64,000 nucleotides of DNA from Mesorhizobium qingshengii (GTDB taxonomy: Bacteria > Pseudomonadota > Alphaproteobacteria > Rhizobiales > Rhizobiaceae): positions 248,001-312,000 of the forward strand of contig NZ_FMXM01000003.1 of NCBI RefSeq assembly GCF_900103325.1. Direction: 5' to 3'. Shown in pieces: positions 8,680 to 21,839 of the stretch. Position 1 is the stretch's first letter; each line of letters starts with the position of its first letter. The position numbers and the translations under genes are program-made. The notes beneath the pieces were generated by a model. That model did not search any database, had not been told where the DNA came from, and saw only the letters and a program-made list of their open reading frames with translations.

Positions 8680-9384
8680 TCAGCCAGCCGTAACCTTCAA
8701 CCAAAGCGCCTTTTCGCCTAGCGCTGCGACCATGCCGGCGTGAGCGTCGCGCTCGGCGTCGGTCAGGCGGGGTGGCAATGGCGCCGGGCGTTGGCTTATC
8801 GTGATTTCGATCTGGCGGACATTCTCCCTGCCCTGGGCGGGCGCGGTGGCGCTGTCGAGGACGAGCGCCGCCTGCTTGCCGCCGATCAGCTCGATATAGA
8901 CCTCGGCCAGCAGTTCGGAATCGAGCAGGGCGCCATGCTTGGTGCGCCTCGTGTTGTCGATGCCGTAGCGCCGGCAGAGCGCGTCGAGCGAATTGGGGCC
9001 CATCGGATGCTTGCGGCGCGCCAGTGCCAGCGTGTCGACGACAAGACCGTTGTCGATGACCGGGTGGCCCAGCCGGCCGAATTCGACATTGAGGAAGCCG
9101 ATGTCGAAGGTGGCGTTGTGGGCGACCAGCTTGGCGCCGTCGATGAAGGCCAGCCACTCCTCGGCAATCTCGGCAAAGGTCGGCTTGCCGACGAGGTCCG
9201 CCGCGCTGATGCCGTGCACGGCCTGCGCTTCAGCGTGGATCGGGCGGCCTTGCGGATTGATATAGTGGTGGAAGGTGCGGCCGGTCGGGAAGCGGTTGAC
9301 CAGCTCGACGCCGCCAAGCTCGATCACGCGGTCGTCGCGCGAATCGAGGCCGGTGGTTTCGGTATCGAAGATGATCTCGCGCAT
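8680..9384 (-). CDS. dnaQ: DNA polymerase III epsilon subunit (3'-5' proofreading exonuclease)
   Basis: A 234-residue DnaQ with the DEDDh exonuclease motifs: IIFDTETTG (Exo I, Asp7 and Glu9), HNATFDIGFLN (Exo II) and HGALLDSELLAEVY (Exo III with His and Asp). Epsilon removes misincorporated bases as part of the Pol III core with alpha and theta. The C-terminal region (about 170-234) would carry the alpha-binding tail. It heads the leftward replication/metabolism cluster with coaE, aroE and maf, although a long palindromic repeat separates it from coaE, so it probably has its own promoter. Confidence 0.95.
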   Translation of the reverse strand: MREIIFDTETTGLDSRDDRVIELGGVELVNRFPTGRTFHHYINPQGRPIHAEAQAVHGISAADLVGKPTFAEIAEEWLAFIDGAKLVAHNATFDIGFLNVEFGRLGHPVIDNGLVVDTLALARRKHPMGPNSLDALCRRYGIDNTRRTKHGALLDSELLAEVYIELIGGKQAALVLDSATAPAQGRENVRQIEITISQRPAPLPPRLTDAERDAHAGMVAALGEKALWLKVTAG

Positions 9385-9474
9385 CGAATCAGTCTGCTCC
9401 TGGGAGCAGAATCATGAGACCGGAACAAAATGGCAATGGAAAACGACGATGGCCAGGGCAATCACTACAGGTTT

Positions 9475-9655
9475 GCGCTGCCCCTCATCGCCCTGCCGGG
9501 CACTTCTCCCCGTATAGTGACGGGGAGAAGGGAGCTGGCCGCAACTTCGGCGCTCTCTCTGCAACGCTGGAGATTAGCGAAATCCTTTGCGAAGTCGTCC
9601 TTCTCCCCGTCACTATACGGGGAGAAGATGCCGGTAGGCAGATGAGGGGCAGCGC
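9475..9655. repeat. long palindromic intergenic repeat (family A, copy 2)
   Basis: A ~180-base inverted repeat: outer arms GCGCTGCCCCTCATCGCC (9475-9492) and GATGAGGGGCAGCGC (9641-9655), with inner copies CTTCTCCCCGTATAGTGACG and its reverse complement CGTCACTATACGGGGAGAAG. Transcribed, it would fold into a very stable structure from either strand. It sits between dnaQ and coaE. Confidence 0.85.
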
Positions 9656-9710
9656 CAGCGGCAACAGTTGGCCGATTAGCATTGCCTAAAGCGAAGGCCT
9701 GCCGACAGTG

Positions 9711-10304
9711 TTAGTGGCCCGGCTTGCCTATCAGTTCCGCAACGATGGCTTTGACGGCAGCGCGAGCGGCCTCGAGACCTTGTCCGGTGTCGATGATGAA
9801 ATCGGCAAGCCTGCGCTTTTCGGCGTCCGGAACCTGCTTGGCCAGGATCGATGCCAGTTTTTCTTCGCTCATGCCGGGCCGGGCCAGCACGCGGGTGCGC
9901 TGGATCTCGGCCGAAGCGGTGACGACGACGACCTTGTCGACGCGGTCGCGGCCGCCGGTTTCGAACAGCAACGGGATGTCGAGGACCGCCAATGGTGCGC
10001 CGGCGGCGCGATGCCTGGCCAGAAAGGCATCAGCATCGGCGCGCACCAGTGGATGGATGATGGCCTCGAGCCGCTTCAGCGCGGCGGCATCGCCGAGCAC
10101 CCGCCGGGCCAGCTCCGTGCGGTCGACCACACCGGAAACGGTCGTGCCGGGAAAGGCCGCCTCGACCAGCGGCGCGGCCTTGCCGGCATAGAGGCGGTGC
10201 ACCGTCTCGTCGGAATCGTGGACAGGCACGCCGGCCTCGGCGAACATCTTCGCCGTCGTCGACTTGCCCATGCCGATCGAGCCGGTGAGACCAAGCACGA
10301 TCAT
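9711..10304 (-). CDS. coaE: dephospho-CoA kinase
   Basis: A 197-residue CoaE catalysing the last step of coenzyme A synthesis, the ATP-dependent 3'-phosphorylation of dephospho-CoA. The P-loop [12 protein letters not shown] is at residues 5-16; the substrate region [17 protein letters not shown] and the lid segment with LARPGMSEE are present. Its ATG overlaps the aroE stop (TCAT on the + strand), so it is translationally coupled to aroE in the maf-aroE-coaE operon. Length and motifs are typical. Confidence 0.95.
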   Translation of the reverse strand: MIVLGLTGSIGMGKSTTAKMFAEAGVPVHDSDETVHRLYAGKAAPLVEAAFPGTTVSGVVDRTELARRVLGDAAALKRLEAIIHPLVRADADAFLARHRAAGAPLAVLDIPLLFETGGRDRVDKVVVVTASAEIQRTRVLARPGMSEEKLASILAKQVPDAEKRRLADFIIDTGQGLEAARAAVKAIVAELIGKPGH

Positions 10305-11143
10305 GCCTTCGGCACCAGATCGGCGACGATGATCGCGCGGAGTTCAGCCGTAACCTGCGGCCTGATGCCGAACCAGCGCTCGAAACCGGGCACGGCCTGA
10401 TGGAGCAGCATGCCGAGACCGTCGACCGTCTTCAGGCCGCGCGCTCGGGCCGCGGCAAGCAACGGCGTCTCCAGGGGTACGTAGACAATGTCGGTGACGA
10501 TCGCCTGGTCGGGCAGTCTGGAGGGATCGGCGGACAGGCCTTCATTGCCATACATGCCGAGCGCCGTGGCGTTGACCAGCAAGCCGGCGCCCGTCAAGAG
10601 TTCGTTCGTCGCCTCCGGGCCATGGGCGGTAACACCGGCGCCGAAGCGATCGCACAATTCCTGTGCCCGCGCGAGGGTCCGATTGACGATGCGGATATCG
10701 CCAACGCCACGCTGCTTCAGCGCATGGATGATCGCGCGGGACGCGCCGCCGGCGCCAAGCACCACGGCTGGACCATTGGTCGCCCAGCCCGGTGCGTGGT
10801 CATCCAGATTGGCGGCGAAGCCGTGAGCGTCGGTGTTGCCGCCCCACAAGGTGCCGTCCTCGAACCAAAGCGTGTTGACGGCGCCGATCTGCTCGGCGGC
10901 GTCATCACGGCGGGCGACCTGAGCGAAGGCGGCCTCCTTGTGGGGAATGGTGACATTGCCGCCTCGATAGCCATTTTTCCAAAGCGTCGCCAGGAATTCG
11001 GGAAAATCTTGCGGCGCCACGTCGATCGCCTCATAGCTGCCGTCAATGCCATGTTTCGCCAGCCAGTGGCCGTGGATCTTCGGCGATCGGGAATGCTTGA
11101 TCGGGTGGCCAGTGACGAAGGCCTTTTTCGTCGCTTCAGCCAT
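10301..11143 (-). CDS. aroE: shikimate dehydrogenase
   Basis: This 280-residue AroE reduces 3-dehydroshikimate to shikimate with NADPH. Visible signatures are the substrate motif [11 protein letters not shown] near the N-terminus, the catalytic Lys in [16 protein letters not shown], and the Rossmann glycine motif [12 protein letters not shown]. The ATG at 11143 was chosen because the sequence then begins [15 protein letters not shown], as in rhizobial homologues; longer frames upstream read through maf. It overlaps maf by 8 bases and coaE by 4. Confidence 0.95.
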   Translation of the reverse strand: MAEATKKAFVTGHPIKHSRSPKIHGHWLAKHGIDGSYEAIDVAPQDFPEFLATLWKNGYRGGNVTIPHKEAAFAQVARRDDAAEQIGAVNTLWFEDGTLWGGNTDAHGFAANLDDHAPGWATNGPAVVLGAGGASRAIIHALKQRGVGDIRIVNRTLARAQELCDRFGAGVTAHGPEATNELLTGAGLLVNATALGMYGNEGLSADPSRLPDQAIVTDIVYVPLETPLLAAARARGLKTVDGLGMLLHQAVPGFERWFGIRPQVTAELRAIIVADLVPKA

Positions 11144-11735
11144 CGATCGCTCCCAGCGTGCGCAGTTCGGCCAGCAGCGGCAGCAATGGCAGGCCGACAA
11201 TGGTGAAATGATCGCCTTCGATCTTGTCGAACAGCTGGATACCTTCGCCCTCGACCTGATAGGCGCCAACGCTGGACAGCGCCTTGGCGCCGACGCGGGC
11301 CAGATGGCGGCCGATGAAAGCGGGGTCGAGCTTGCGCATGGTCAGGCTGGCGATGCCGACATGCCGCCACAGCACCGCGCCGTCGCGGACCAGCACGGCA
11401 GCGCTGTTCAGCTGATGGGTCTTTCCCGACAGCGCCAAGAGATGACGGCGCGCACCCTCCATGTCGGCCGGCTTGTGGAACACTTCGTCGCCGAGCGACA
11501 GCGTCTGGTCGCAGCCGAGTACCAGCGCGCCAGGCTTGCGCGCGCTCACTTCAGTGGCCTTGGCCTCGGCCAACACCAGGGCGACGTCCTCGGGGGAGAC
11601 GCCGCTGCCCTGCAAGGGCGCCTCGAGCGCGCGCTCGTCGACTTCGGCCGGAACCGCCTCGACGTCGACGCCGGCATTGGCGAGCATCGCCTTGCGGAAC
11701 GGGCTGCCCGAAGCGAGGATGATTTTCTCTGTCAT
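11136..11735 (-). CDS. maf: Maf-family nucleotide pyrophosphatase
   Basis: A 199-residue Maf/HAM1-like protein with the N-terminal signature [12 protein letters not shown], catalytic acidic region [11 protein letters not shown], and [18 protein letters not shown] at the C-terminus. Maf proteins hydrolyse non-canonical or methylated NTPs and slow septation when overproduced. Start at 11735 gives [11 protein letters not shown], the usual family beginning. First gene of the maf-aroE-coaE operon, which lies close to oriC in this order of bacteria. Confidence 0.92.
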   Translation of the reverse strand: MTEKIILASGSPFRKAMLANAGVDVEAVPAEVDERALEAPLQGSGVSPEDVALVLAEAKATEVSARKPGALVLGCDQTLSLGDEVFHKPADMEGARRHLLALSGKTHQLNSAAVLVRDGAVLWRHVGIASLTMRKLDPAFIGRHLARVGAKALSSVGAYQVEGEGIQLFDKIEGDHFTIVGLPLLPLLAELRTLGAIDG

Positions 11736-11820
11736 GTTTTTCGCACCCGATTCCGACACGCACCAGGGTGTGCCGGATTCAACCACCCTGTAGGCGGTCG
11801 TAGCCAAGTTCCGATCTCAG

Positions 11821-11947
11821 TGCTGCCCCTCATCTGCCTGCCGGCATCTTCTCCCCGTGAAGAACGGGGAGAAGGGACTGGCTGCTACGTTGGCGCCCCC
11901 CTCTCCCCGTTTTTACGGGGAGAGGGTAAGGGTGAGGGGCAGCGCCG
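11821..11947. repeat. palindromic intergenic repeat (family A, copy 3)
   Basis: Outer arms GCTGCCCCTCATCTGCCTGC and GGTGAGGGGCAGCGC, and inner hairpins CTTCTCCCCGTGAAGAACGG and CTCTCCCCGTTTTTACGGGG. It fills the space between maf and ppsR. Confidence 0.8.
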
Positions 11948-11972
11948 ACGCCCAATACGATTTGTTCGGCAT

Positions 11973-12794
11973 CTATCTCGTCTTCCCCCTCAGGGCAACG
12001 ATCGCCGCCGCCGTTTCCTCGATCGACCGGCGGCTGACATCGATCATCGGCCAGCCATGCCGCGTGCAGATCTGGCGGGCATAGGCGAGCTCTTCGGCGA
12101 TGGCGGCGCGGTCCACATAATCGGTTGCCTCGTAGGAACTGCTGTTGCCGAGGACACGGTTCTGGCGGACATGCGAGATGCGCTCGGCGGTGGCGATCAG
12201 CCCGACGATCAACGGCCGCTTGGCGTTGACGAGGCTTTCCGGCACCGGCACGCCGAGCACGATCGGAATGTTGGCGGTCTTGATGCCGCGATTGGCGAGG
12301 TAGATGCTGGTCGGCGTCTTCGACGTGCGCGAGATGCCGACCAGCACGATATCGGCATCCTCCATGTTGGCCGGCAGCTGACCGTCATCGTGTTCCATGG
12401 TGAAGTTGAGCGCATCGATGCGGCGAAAATATTCGGCGTCGAGAACATGCTGGGCGCCGACGCGCCGGCCGGCCGGCGTGCCGAGATAGGACTGAAACAC
12501 GGTCAGCACCGGCTCCAGCACGGACACACAGGGCAGGCCCATGGTGGCGCAGCGCTCGTCGATGCCGCGCGCCAGCTTCTGGTCGACGACCGTATAGAGG
12601 ATGATGCCCGGCTCCTCCTCGATGTCCTCGAACACCTTCGCCACCTGCTTTTCGGTGCGGATGAGCGGGTAGATGTGCTCGATGGCGCGCGCGTCCTTGT
12701 ACTGCGCGGAAGCCGCCCGGCCAGCGGCGAGCAGCGTCTCGCCGGTCGCATCCGAAATCAGGTGCAGGTGGAAGAAGCTCTGGGGTTTGTTCAC
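11973..12794 (-). CDS. ppsR: pyruvate, water dikinase / PPDK regulatory protein (kinase-pyrophosphorylase, DUF299)
   Basis: A 273-residue DUF299 protein (GTG start). The family both phosphorylates, using ADP, and dephosphorylates a Thr in pyruvate phosphate dikinase or PEP synthase, switching gluconeogenic flux. The nucleotide-binding segment [18 protein letters not shown] is present, with [11 protein letters not shown] at the N-terminus. Rhizobia carry PPDK, so that is the likely target. Its start codon overlaps a DnaA-box-like sequence at the edge of the putative oriC. Confidence 0.9.
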   Translation of the reverse strand: MNKPQSFFHLHLISDATGETLLAAGRAASAQYKDARAIEHIYPLIRTEKQVAKVFEDIEEEPGIILYTVVDQKLARGIDERCATMGLPCVSVLEPVLTVFQSYLGTPAGRRVGAQHVLDAEYFRRIDALNFTMEHDDGQLPANMEDADIVLVGISRTSKTPTSIYLANRGIKTANIPIVLGVPVPESLVNAKRPLIVGLIATAERISHVRQNRVLGNSSSYEATDYVDRAAIAEELAYARQICTRHGWPMIDVSRRSIEETAAAIVALRGKTR

Positions 12795-13198
12795 AGGGGG
12801 TCACTCCAGGCTGTGGGCTTGTGTGGATAAGGTCGGACAAAAAGACGGGTCGGTCGGAGGCGACTGTATCAGATGGCAGTTTGTCCACAATTCGATGTGC
12901 TGCTGGCTTCGTCGAGCGGCTGGGGACAAGTCTGGGGACGGCTTGTCTTGCCTTTCGGATGTCCACAGGGGGATCTTTCCCCGGCGCGTCCTAACGCCTT
13001 GACTCCAGTGGTGGATTCCCAGCCTTCCCCAGAACCCTACAATCCGGCGAGCGAAGCGCGCGACAATATGCTTGCTGGCATTTTTCGGGTTAAAGCGGGA
13101 CAGGTGACAACCACCACAACCAACAGACTCTTAGAATCAGAAGAATCTTAGATATAAGAATATTTGATTATAGAGAGGCTTGGAGAAGCGAGCGCTCG
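12787..13198. other. oriC: probable chromosomal replication origin (oriC) between ppsR and hemE
   Basis: The region has a perfect DnaA box, TGTGGATAA (12822-12830, minus-strand TTATCCACA), and near-consensus boxes TTGTTCACA (12787-12795), TTGTCCACA (12881-12889) and ATGTCCACA (12959-12967). Five GANTC sites, the CcrM methylation motif, cluster at 13001, 13014, 13126, 13134 and 13143. The strongest AT-rich stretch of the area (about 13123-13178) is a candidate unwinding element. In Caulobacter and several Hyphomicrobiales the origin lies beside hemE, which fits. No gene is seen here. The identification is inference from motifs plus synteny. Confidence 0.7.
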
Positions 13199-14230
13199 AT
13201 GCCCCAGAACCGGATCATGTTGGACGTCCTGAAGGGCAAGACGGTGTTTCCGCCTCCGCTCTGGATGATGCGTCAGGCGGGACGCTATCTGCCGGAGTAT
13301 CGTGAGACGCGCAGGCGGGCCGGTTCGTTCCTCGACCTCTGCTACGATCCCGACCTTGCCGTCGAAGTGACGCTGCAGCCAATCGATCGCTTCGGCTTCG
13401 ATGCGTCGATCCTGTTCTCGGATATCCTCGTCGTTCCGCATGCGCTTGGCCGCGACGTGCGCTTCGAGGAGGGGCGCGGGCCCCTGTTGACGCCGATCAC
13501 GGTGGCCGAGATTATGGCTCTGGAGAGCAAAACGTTTCACGTGAATCTCGAACCTGTCTACGAGACGGTTCGGCGATTGCGGGTAAAACTTCCCGACGAA
13601 ACAACACTCATCGGCTTCTGCGGCGCGCCATGGACGGTGGCGACCTACATGATCGCTGGCCATGGCACGCCTGACCAGGCGCCGGCGCGGCTGTTCGCCT
13701 ATCGCGAGCCGGCGGCGTTTCAACATCTCTTGAAGGTGCTCGCCGATCATTCGGCTGCCTATCTGATTCGTCAGATCGAGGCCGGGGCCGATGTGGTGCA
13801 GATTTTCGATTCCTGGGCCGGCGTGCTCGACGATGCGTCGTTCGACCAGTTTTGCGTTTGGCCGGTGGCCGAGATCGTCAGGCAAGTGCGCGCCATCCAT
13901 CCCGATGTTCCGATCATCGGTTTTCCCAAGGGTGCCGGCGCTCGCTACCGGACCTATCGCCAGAAGACCGGGGTAACGGCCCTGGGGATCGACTGGACGG
14001 TGCCCCTGACGGCGGCGAAGGATTTGCAGCGCTCGGGTGCGGTCCAGGGCAACCTCGATCCCTTGCGGCTCGTGGCTGGCGGCAAAGCCCTGTCAGACGG
14101 TGTCGAGGCGATCCTGAAGGTGTTGGGAGATGGGCCGCTAATTTTCAATCTTGGTCACGGCATCACCCCGGAAACGCCGATCGCGCATGTCGAGGCAATG
14201 GTGAAACTGGTGCGGAGCGCGACACGCTGA
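13199..14230 (+). CDS. hemE: uroporphyrinogen decarboxylase
   Basis: A 343-residue HemE that converts uroporphyrinogen III to coproporphyrinogen III in haem synthesis. Signatures: [18 protein letters not shown] near the N-terminus with the substrate-binding Arg residues, [14 protein letters not shown] with the catalytic Asp, and [12 protein letters not shown]. The gene directly follows the putative origin and overlaps hemJ by the TGATG junction, giving a two-gene haem operon. A parS-like sequence lies inside it at 13533-13548. Confidence 0.96.
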   Translation: MPQNRIMLDVLKGKTVFPPPLWMMRQAGRYLPEYRETRRRAGSFLDLCYDPDLAVEVTLQPIDRFGFDASILFSDILVVPHALGRDVRFEEGRGPLLTPITVAEIMALESKTFHVNLEPVYETVRRLRVKLPDETTLIGFCGAPWTVATYMIAGHGTPDQAPARLFAYREPAAFQHLLKVLADHSAAYLIRQIEAGADVVQIFDSWAGVLDDASFDQFCVWPVAEIVRQVRAIHPDVPIIGFPKGAGARYRTYRQKTGVTALGIDWTVPLTAAKDLQRSGAVQGNLDPLRLVAGGKALSDGVEAILKVLGDGPLIFNLGHGITPETPIAHVEAMVKLVRSATR

Positions 14231-14766
14231 TGACCGAGATGAACAATACGAACAGCACCGGCCAGGCGATGATGCGCATGACGGTCAGCCTCGCCGTCCT
14301 GGTTGCCCTCACAGCACTTTTGTTTTTCGCCGCGCCCGACAGTTTCTATCCATGGGCGAAGGCGATCCATATCCTGGCCGTCATCTCGTGGATGGCGGGC
14401 ATGCTCTATCTGCCACGGTTGCTGGTCTACCACGCCGATGCCCAGAAGGGTTCGGTGCAGTCGGAGACCTTCAAGGTGATGGAGCGGCGCCTGCTGCGCG
14501 GCATCATCAATCCGGCGATGATCGTCACCTGGATGTTCGGGCTGTGGCTTGCCTGGAAAGGCTTTGGTTTCCAGGGCGGTTGGCTGCACGCCAAGATAGG
14601 TGCCGTGCTTCTGCTGTCGGCCGTCCACGGCTATCTGGCCGGCGCGGTGCGCAAATTCGCCGAGGACCGGAACGAAAAACCGGCACGGCACTGGCGAATC
14701 GTCAACGAGATCCCCACATTGCTGATGATTGCCATTGTGATCCTGGTTGTGGTCAAGCCGTTCTAA
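14230..14766 (+). CDS. hemJ: protoporphyrinogen IX oxidase HemJ
   Basis: A 178-residue integral membrane protein of the HemJ family, the protoporphyrinogen oxidase used by most alphaproteobacteria instead of HemG/HemY. Four to five membrane helices are visible, with the conserved His of AIHILAVISWMAGMLYLPRLL in the first core helix pair and further conserved residues in NPAMIVTWMFGLWLA. ATG overlaps the hemE stop, so the two haem genes are co-translated. Activity follows from family knowledge. Confidence 0.92.
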   Translation: MTEMNNTNSTGQAMMRMTVSLAVLVALTALLFFAAPDSFYPWAKAIHILAVISWMAGMLYLPRLLVYHADAQKGSVQSETFKVMERRLLRGIINPAMIVTWMFGLWLAWKGFGFQGGWLHAKIGAVLLLSAVHGYLAGAVRKFAEDRNEKPARHWRIVNEIPTLLMIAIVILVVVKPF

Positions 14767-14927
14767 GCCTTTGTCAGGCTCGTAAAACGCAGCTTGCTCT
14801 TTCACCCGACCGACGATAAAAGACGGGTCTTCCTTCCCGTCATGCGCCGCCCGTCATTGCTTTCGGCCGCGCCCGGCATTTGTCGCATCCCGCCGATATT
14901 TCCCCAAAGCTTACTCAGAGTCCGTCT

Positions 14928-16193
<1,266 letters not shown>

Positions 16194-16226
16194 CGGTTTG
16201 TCCGGGACGTTCCGGTCTATGCATTG

Positions 16227-16259
16227 AACCCCATTCCGGGAAACCGGGGTGGGGTTTTT
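16227..16259 (+). terminator. intrinsic terminator after rho
   Basis: AACCCC/GGGGTT outer stem with an inner CCGG-GAAA-CCGG hairpin, followed by TTTTT. It ends the rho transcript. Confidence 0.8.
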
Positions 16260-16364
16260 CGTTGCCTGGGATCAGGTCGCATTCTCGATGCCAGGCGGAC
16301 GGGGACTATTTCTTCAAACAGCGTTGCCTTCGGAATCGCCTGCGGAAGCCGAAGCAACCTGACG

Positions 16365-18383
<2,019 letters not shown>

Positions 18384-18440
18384 ATCGGCAACTCGGTTCG
18401 CAATGGGGCGGAAGCTAGGGCGGTTCGATAGAGCGGGCAA

Positions 18441-19772
18441 ATGATTTCAAGGGATTCGATCGTTGCGCTGTCGAGCGGCCGGCTACCCGCCGGCGTTGCC
18501 GTCATTCGCATTTCCGGCCCGCAGACTCGATTCGTAGTCGAAACGATCTGTGGCGGCATGGTTAAGGACCGCGCGGCGGTTCTGCGCAGACTGCGGGCGC
18601 CCGACGGAACCGTGCTCGACAGTGGCCTGGTTGTCTTCTTCCCTGGCCCCGCGAGTTTCACCGGCGAGGATGTGGCGGAGTTCCATGTCCATGGCGGGCG
18701 GGCCGTGGTGGCCAGGATGCTGGAGACGATCGCCGGTTTTGACGGCGTCAGGCACGCGGAACCCGGCGAATTCACGCGTCGCGCCTTCCTCAACGGCAAG
18801 GTTGACCTGGTTGAAACGGAAGCGCTGGCGGATCTCGTCAACGCCGAAACCGAGGCGCAGCGGCGCTTCGCGATCCAGAATGCCGAGGGCGCCCAGAGCG
18901 AGCTCTATCTCGGCTGGCGGCGGCGGCTGATCCATGCCCGCGCGATGATCGAGGCTGAGATCGATTTTGCCGACGAGGACGATGTTCCGGGTTCCGTTTC
19001 GGATACGGTCTGGTCTGACGTCCGGATGATGATCGCCGAGATTGACCGCCACATCGCCGGATTTCGAGCTGCCGAAATCATCCGCGACGGGTTCGAGGTG
19101 GTTATTCTGGGAGCGCCCAATGCCGGCAAGTCGAGTCTGTTCAACACTTTGGCGCGGCGGGATGCAGCTATAGTAACGGATGAGCCAGGCACGACGCGGG
19201 ATTTGCTCGAGGTGACGCTGGATCTCCAGGGCCTGCGCGTCCGGCTGACGGACACGGCCGGGCTGCGCGATGCGCCGGGCAGGATCGAGGCGATTGGTAT
19301 CGAGAAGGCGAGAGCCAAGGCGGATCGTGCCGATCTTTTGCTGTTGCTCCAAGACTTGGCGGATCCCAGGGATGTCGGTCCCATGCCGGCCGCTATACCG
19401 GCCTTGCGGGTTGGCACCAAGCTCGACCTGTTGGAGGGGCAGGCGGCCGCGGATGCGGCTGGAAACTATGATCTTGTCATTTCAGTCTTAGGGGGGATTG
19501 GCGTCGAGGCACTGCTCGCGGAGATCGGCCAACGCGCCGCCGGCGCGGCGGGCAGCGCCGGCGATATTCTGCCGTCGCGCCTGCGCCATATTGAATTGCT
19601 CGGCGAAACGAACCGCCATCTGCTTCGCGCGACCAGCGACCAGGCCGTCGGGCAAGAACTGCGCGCCGAGGAGTTGCGGCTCGCCGCCGACCGTCTTGGC
19701 CGGATCGTTGGCGCCGTCGATGTCGAGGACCTCCTCGACGTCATCTTCTCGCAGTTCTGTATCGGGAAATGA
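18441..19772 (+). CDS. mnmE: tRNA uridine-5-carboxymethylaminomethyl modification GTPase MnmE
   Basis: A 443-residue MnmE (TrmE). Domains in order: tetrahydrofolate-binding N-terminus (FTGEDVAEFHVHGG), helical domain, inserted G domain (GAPNAGKSSLFN, DEPGTTRD, DTAGLRD, TKLD), and the invariant C-terminal FCIGK. With MnmG it adds cmnm5 to U34 of several tRNAs. Its TGA stop is built into the first parS-like site (19770-19785). Gene order mnmE-mnmG-rsmG-parA-parB is the classical origin-proximal cluster. Confidence 0.96.
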   Translation: MISRDSIVALSSGRLPAGVAVIRISGPQTRFVVETICGGMVKDRAAVLRRLRAPDGTVLDSGLVVFFPGPASFTGEDVAEFHVHGGRAVVARMLETIAGFDGVRHAEPGEFTRRAFLNGKVDLVETEALADLVNAETEAQRRFAIQNAEGAQSELYLGWRRRLIHARAMIEAEIDFADEDDVPGSVSDTVWSDVRMMIAEIDRHIAGFRAAEIIRDGFEVVILGAPNAGKSSLFNTLARRDAAIVTDEPGTTRDLLEVTLDLQGLRVRLTDTAGLRDAPGRIEAIGIEKARAKADRADLLLLLQDLADPRDVGPMPAAIPALRVGTKLDLLEGQAAADAAGNYDLVISVLGGIGVEALLAEIGQRAAGAAGSAGDILPSRLRHIELLGETNRHLLRATSDQAVGQELRAEELRLAADRLGRIVGAVDVEDLLDVIFSQFCIGK

Positions 19773-19785
19773 CTCACGTGAAACA
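19770..19785. promoter_or_regulatory. parS: parS-like centromere site 1
   Basis: TGACTCACGTGAAACA, two mismatches from the parS consensus TGTTTCACGTGAAACA. It overlaps the mnmE stop codon. Confidence 0.65.
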
Positions 19786-19811
19786 TCCGCTCGCCCGAAG
19801 ACGCGTTTGGA

Positions 19812-19827
19812 TGACTCACGTGAAACA
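19812..19827. promoter_or_regulatory. parS: parS-like centromere site 2
   Basis: TGACTCACGTGAAACA, identical to site 1 including both mismatches, 42 bases further on. Confidence 0.65.
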
Positions 19828-19840
19828 TTGGGGCGGATCG

Positions 19841-19856
19841 CGACTCACGTGAAACA
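19841..19856. promoter_or_regulatory. parS: parS-like centromere site 3
   Basis: CGACTCACGTGAAACA, the same degenerate left arm as sites 1 and 2, with one further change at the first base. Confidence 0.6.
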
Positions 19857-19875
19857 TAGAGACGAGCCACGACGC

Positions 19876-19891
19876 TGTTTCACGTGAAACG
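19876..19891. promoter_or_regulatory. parS: parS centromere site 4 (near-perfect)
   Basis: TGTTTCACGTGAAACG matches the ParB-binding consensus at 15 of 16 positions with the full 14-base palindromic core. It lies between mnmE and mnmG, 4 kb from the parAB genes. Confidence 0.9.
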
Positions 19892-19967
19892 ATGCGCCGA
19901 GTTTTCTTGACAGCACGGTCTCGCGAGGACATGTGTCGATCGAATCTTTGAGTCCGGGATATTTGGA

Positions 19968-21839
19968 ATGACCGATCACTATGATGTGGTTGTGGTGGGC
20001 GGCGGCCACGCGGGTTGCGAGGCGGCCAGTGCCGCCGCGCGCGCTGGCGCGAGGACCGCGCTGGTGACGCTGCGCTTCGACACGATCGGTGTGATGTCCT
20101 GCAATCCGGCGATCGGTGGGCTCGGCAAGGGCCATCTGGTTCGCGAGATCGACGCCATGGACGGCCTGATGGGCCGGGTGGCGGATGCCGCCGGCATCCA
20201 GTTCCGCTTGCTGAACCGCCGCAAGGGGCCTGCGGTGCGCGGCCCCCGCACGCAGGCCGACAGGAAGCTCTATCGCCTTGCCATGCAAGCAGCGATTCGG
20301 CAGCAGAACGATCTCGACGTTGTTGAAGGCGAGGTTCTCGATTTTGAAATCGACGAGGGCCGAATCGCTGCTGTTCTGCTTGCCGGTGGCCGCAGGTTGG
20401 CCTGCGGTGCGGTGGTCCTGACCACCGGAACCTTCCTGCGCGGGCTCATTCATATTGGCGAGAAGAAGATTGTCGCCGGCCGCATGAATGAGCAAGCCAG
20501 CGTTGGCCTGTCGGCAACGATGACACGGGTCGGTTTCAAGCTCGGTCGGTTGAAGACCGGCACACCGCCCCGGCTCGACGGGCGCACCATCGATTGGGCA
20601 TCGCTGGAGAGCCAGGCGGCGGATGAGGATCCGGTGCCGTTCTCGCTGATGACTGATCGTATCGAGACGCCGCAGATCGATTGCGGCATCACCCGCACCA
20701 CTGCGGCCACGCATGACCTGATCCGCGCCAATCTTAACCGGTCGGCCATGTATTCCGGCTCGATCGAGGGCGTGGGACCGCGCTATTGCCCGTCGATCGA
20801 GGACAAGATCGTCAAATTCGGCGACAGGGACGGGCACCAGATCTTCCTGGAGCCGGAAGGGCTGGATGACGACACCGTCTACCCCAACGGCATCTCGACC
20901 TCGCTGCCCGAGGATGTGCAGCTCGGTATCCTGAAAACCATTCCCGGACTTGAACGCGCTGTCATGCTGCAGCCCGGCTATGCCATCGAGTATGATCATG
21001 TCGATCCGCGCGAACTGCATCAGACGCTCGAGACGAAGCGCGTTGGTGGCCTCTTTCTTGCCGGACAGATCAACGGCACGACTGGCTACGAGGAAGCGGC
21101 TGGGCAGGGCTTGCTTGCCGGCCTCAATGCGGCGCGGCGTGCGTCAGGCGGCGAGCAGGTCGTGCTCAGCCGCACCGAGGCCTATATCGGCGTGATGGTC
21201 GACGACCTGACCAGCCGTGGCATCAGCGAGCCCTACCGGATGTTCACCTCGCGGGCCGAGTTCCGGCTGTCGCTGCGCGCCGACAATGCGGACGAGCGGC
21301 TGACGCCTCTCGCCGCGAAGCTGGGAATTGCGTCGGCGCAACGAATGCAGCGCTACGGCGACATGATGCAGCGGCTCGACGCAGCGCGGGAGCTGTCCCT
21401 GGCGCTGGCCATGACCCCCAATGAGGCGGCACGTCACGGGTTGGAAATCAACCGCGACGGCGTTCGCCGCTCGGGCTACGAATTGCTGGCCTATCCCAAT
21501 GTCGACGTCGCCTGGCTGGCCAGCGTGGACCCGAAATTCGCGGCGATCGACCCCAAGACGGCGGAGCGCCTCGAAACGGAAGCGAAATATTCGGTCTATC
21601 TCGATCGACAGAAGACGGACGTCGCACAGATCCGGCATGAAGAGAGCCGGTTGATTCCCGAGACCGTCGACTTTGCCGGTGTGCCGGGGCTGTCTAACGA
21701 GCTGAAGCAGAAGATGCAGGCGCGGCGGCCGCGCTCCATCGCCGATGCCCAGCGCATGGAGGGCATGACGCCAGCGGCGCTGGCGATCATTGTCGCGCAT
21801 GTCCGACATCAGGAGAATGCACAGAGGGACGTTGCGTGA
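19968..21839 (+). CDS. mnmG: tRNA uridine-5-carboxymethylaminomethyl modification enzyme MnmG
   Basis: A 623-residue MnmG (GidA). The FAD-binding GxGxxG motif is in [12 protein letters not shown] at the N-terminus; [26 protein letters not shown] and the C-terminal MnmE-interacting helical domain are present. It works as an alpha2beta2 complex with MnmE on tRNA wobble uridine. The ATG at 19968 follows GGA. The GTG of rsmG lies inside its last codons, so the two genes are coupled. Confidence 0.96.
   Translation: MTDHYDVVVVGGGHAGCEAASAAARAGARTALVTLRFDTIGVMSCNPAIGGLGKGHLVREIDAMDGLMGRVADAAGIQFRLLNRRKGPAVRGPRTQADRKLYRLAMQAAIRQQNDLDVVEGEVLDFEIDEGRIAAVLLAGGRRLACGAVVLTTGTFLRGLIHIGEKKIVAGRMNEQASVGLSATMTRVGFKLGRLKTGTPPRLDGRTIDWASLESQAADEDPVPFSLMTDRIETPQIDCGITRTTAATHDLIRANLNRSAMYSGSIEGVGPRYCPSIEDKIVKFGDRDGHQIFLEPEGLDDDTVYPNGISTSLPEDVQLGILKTIPGLERAVMLQPGYAIEYDHVDPRELHQTLETKRVGGLFLAGQINGTTGYEEAAGQGLLAGLNAARRASGGEQVVLSRTEAYIGVMVDDLTSRGISEPYRMFTSRAEFRLSLRADNADERLTPLAAKLGIASAQRMQRYGDMMQRLDAARELSLALAMTPNEAARHGLEINRDGVRRSGYELLAYPNVDVAWLASVDPKFAAIDPKTAERLETEAKYSVYLDRQKTDVAQIRHEESRLIPETVDFAGVPGLSNELKQKMQARRPRSIADAQRMEGMTPAALAIIVAHVRHQENAQRDVA

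Noticed and set aside
11046..12830. A 594-codon frame on the plus strand across aroE, maf and ppsR
   Set aside because: It crosses three well-supported genes on the other strand and an intergenic palindrome; its composition is that of a shadow frame.
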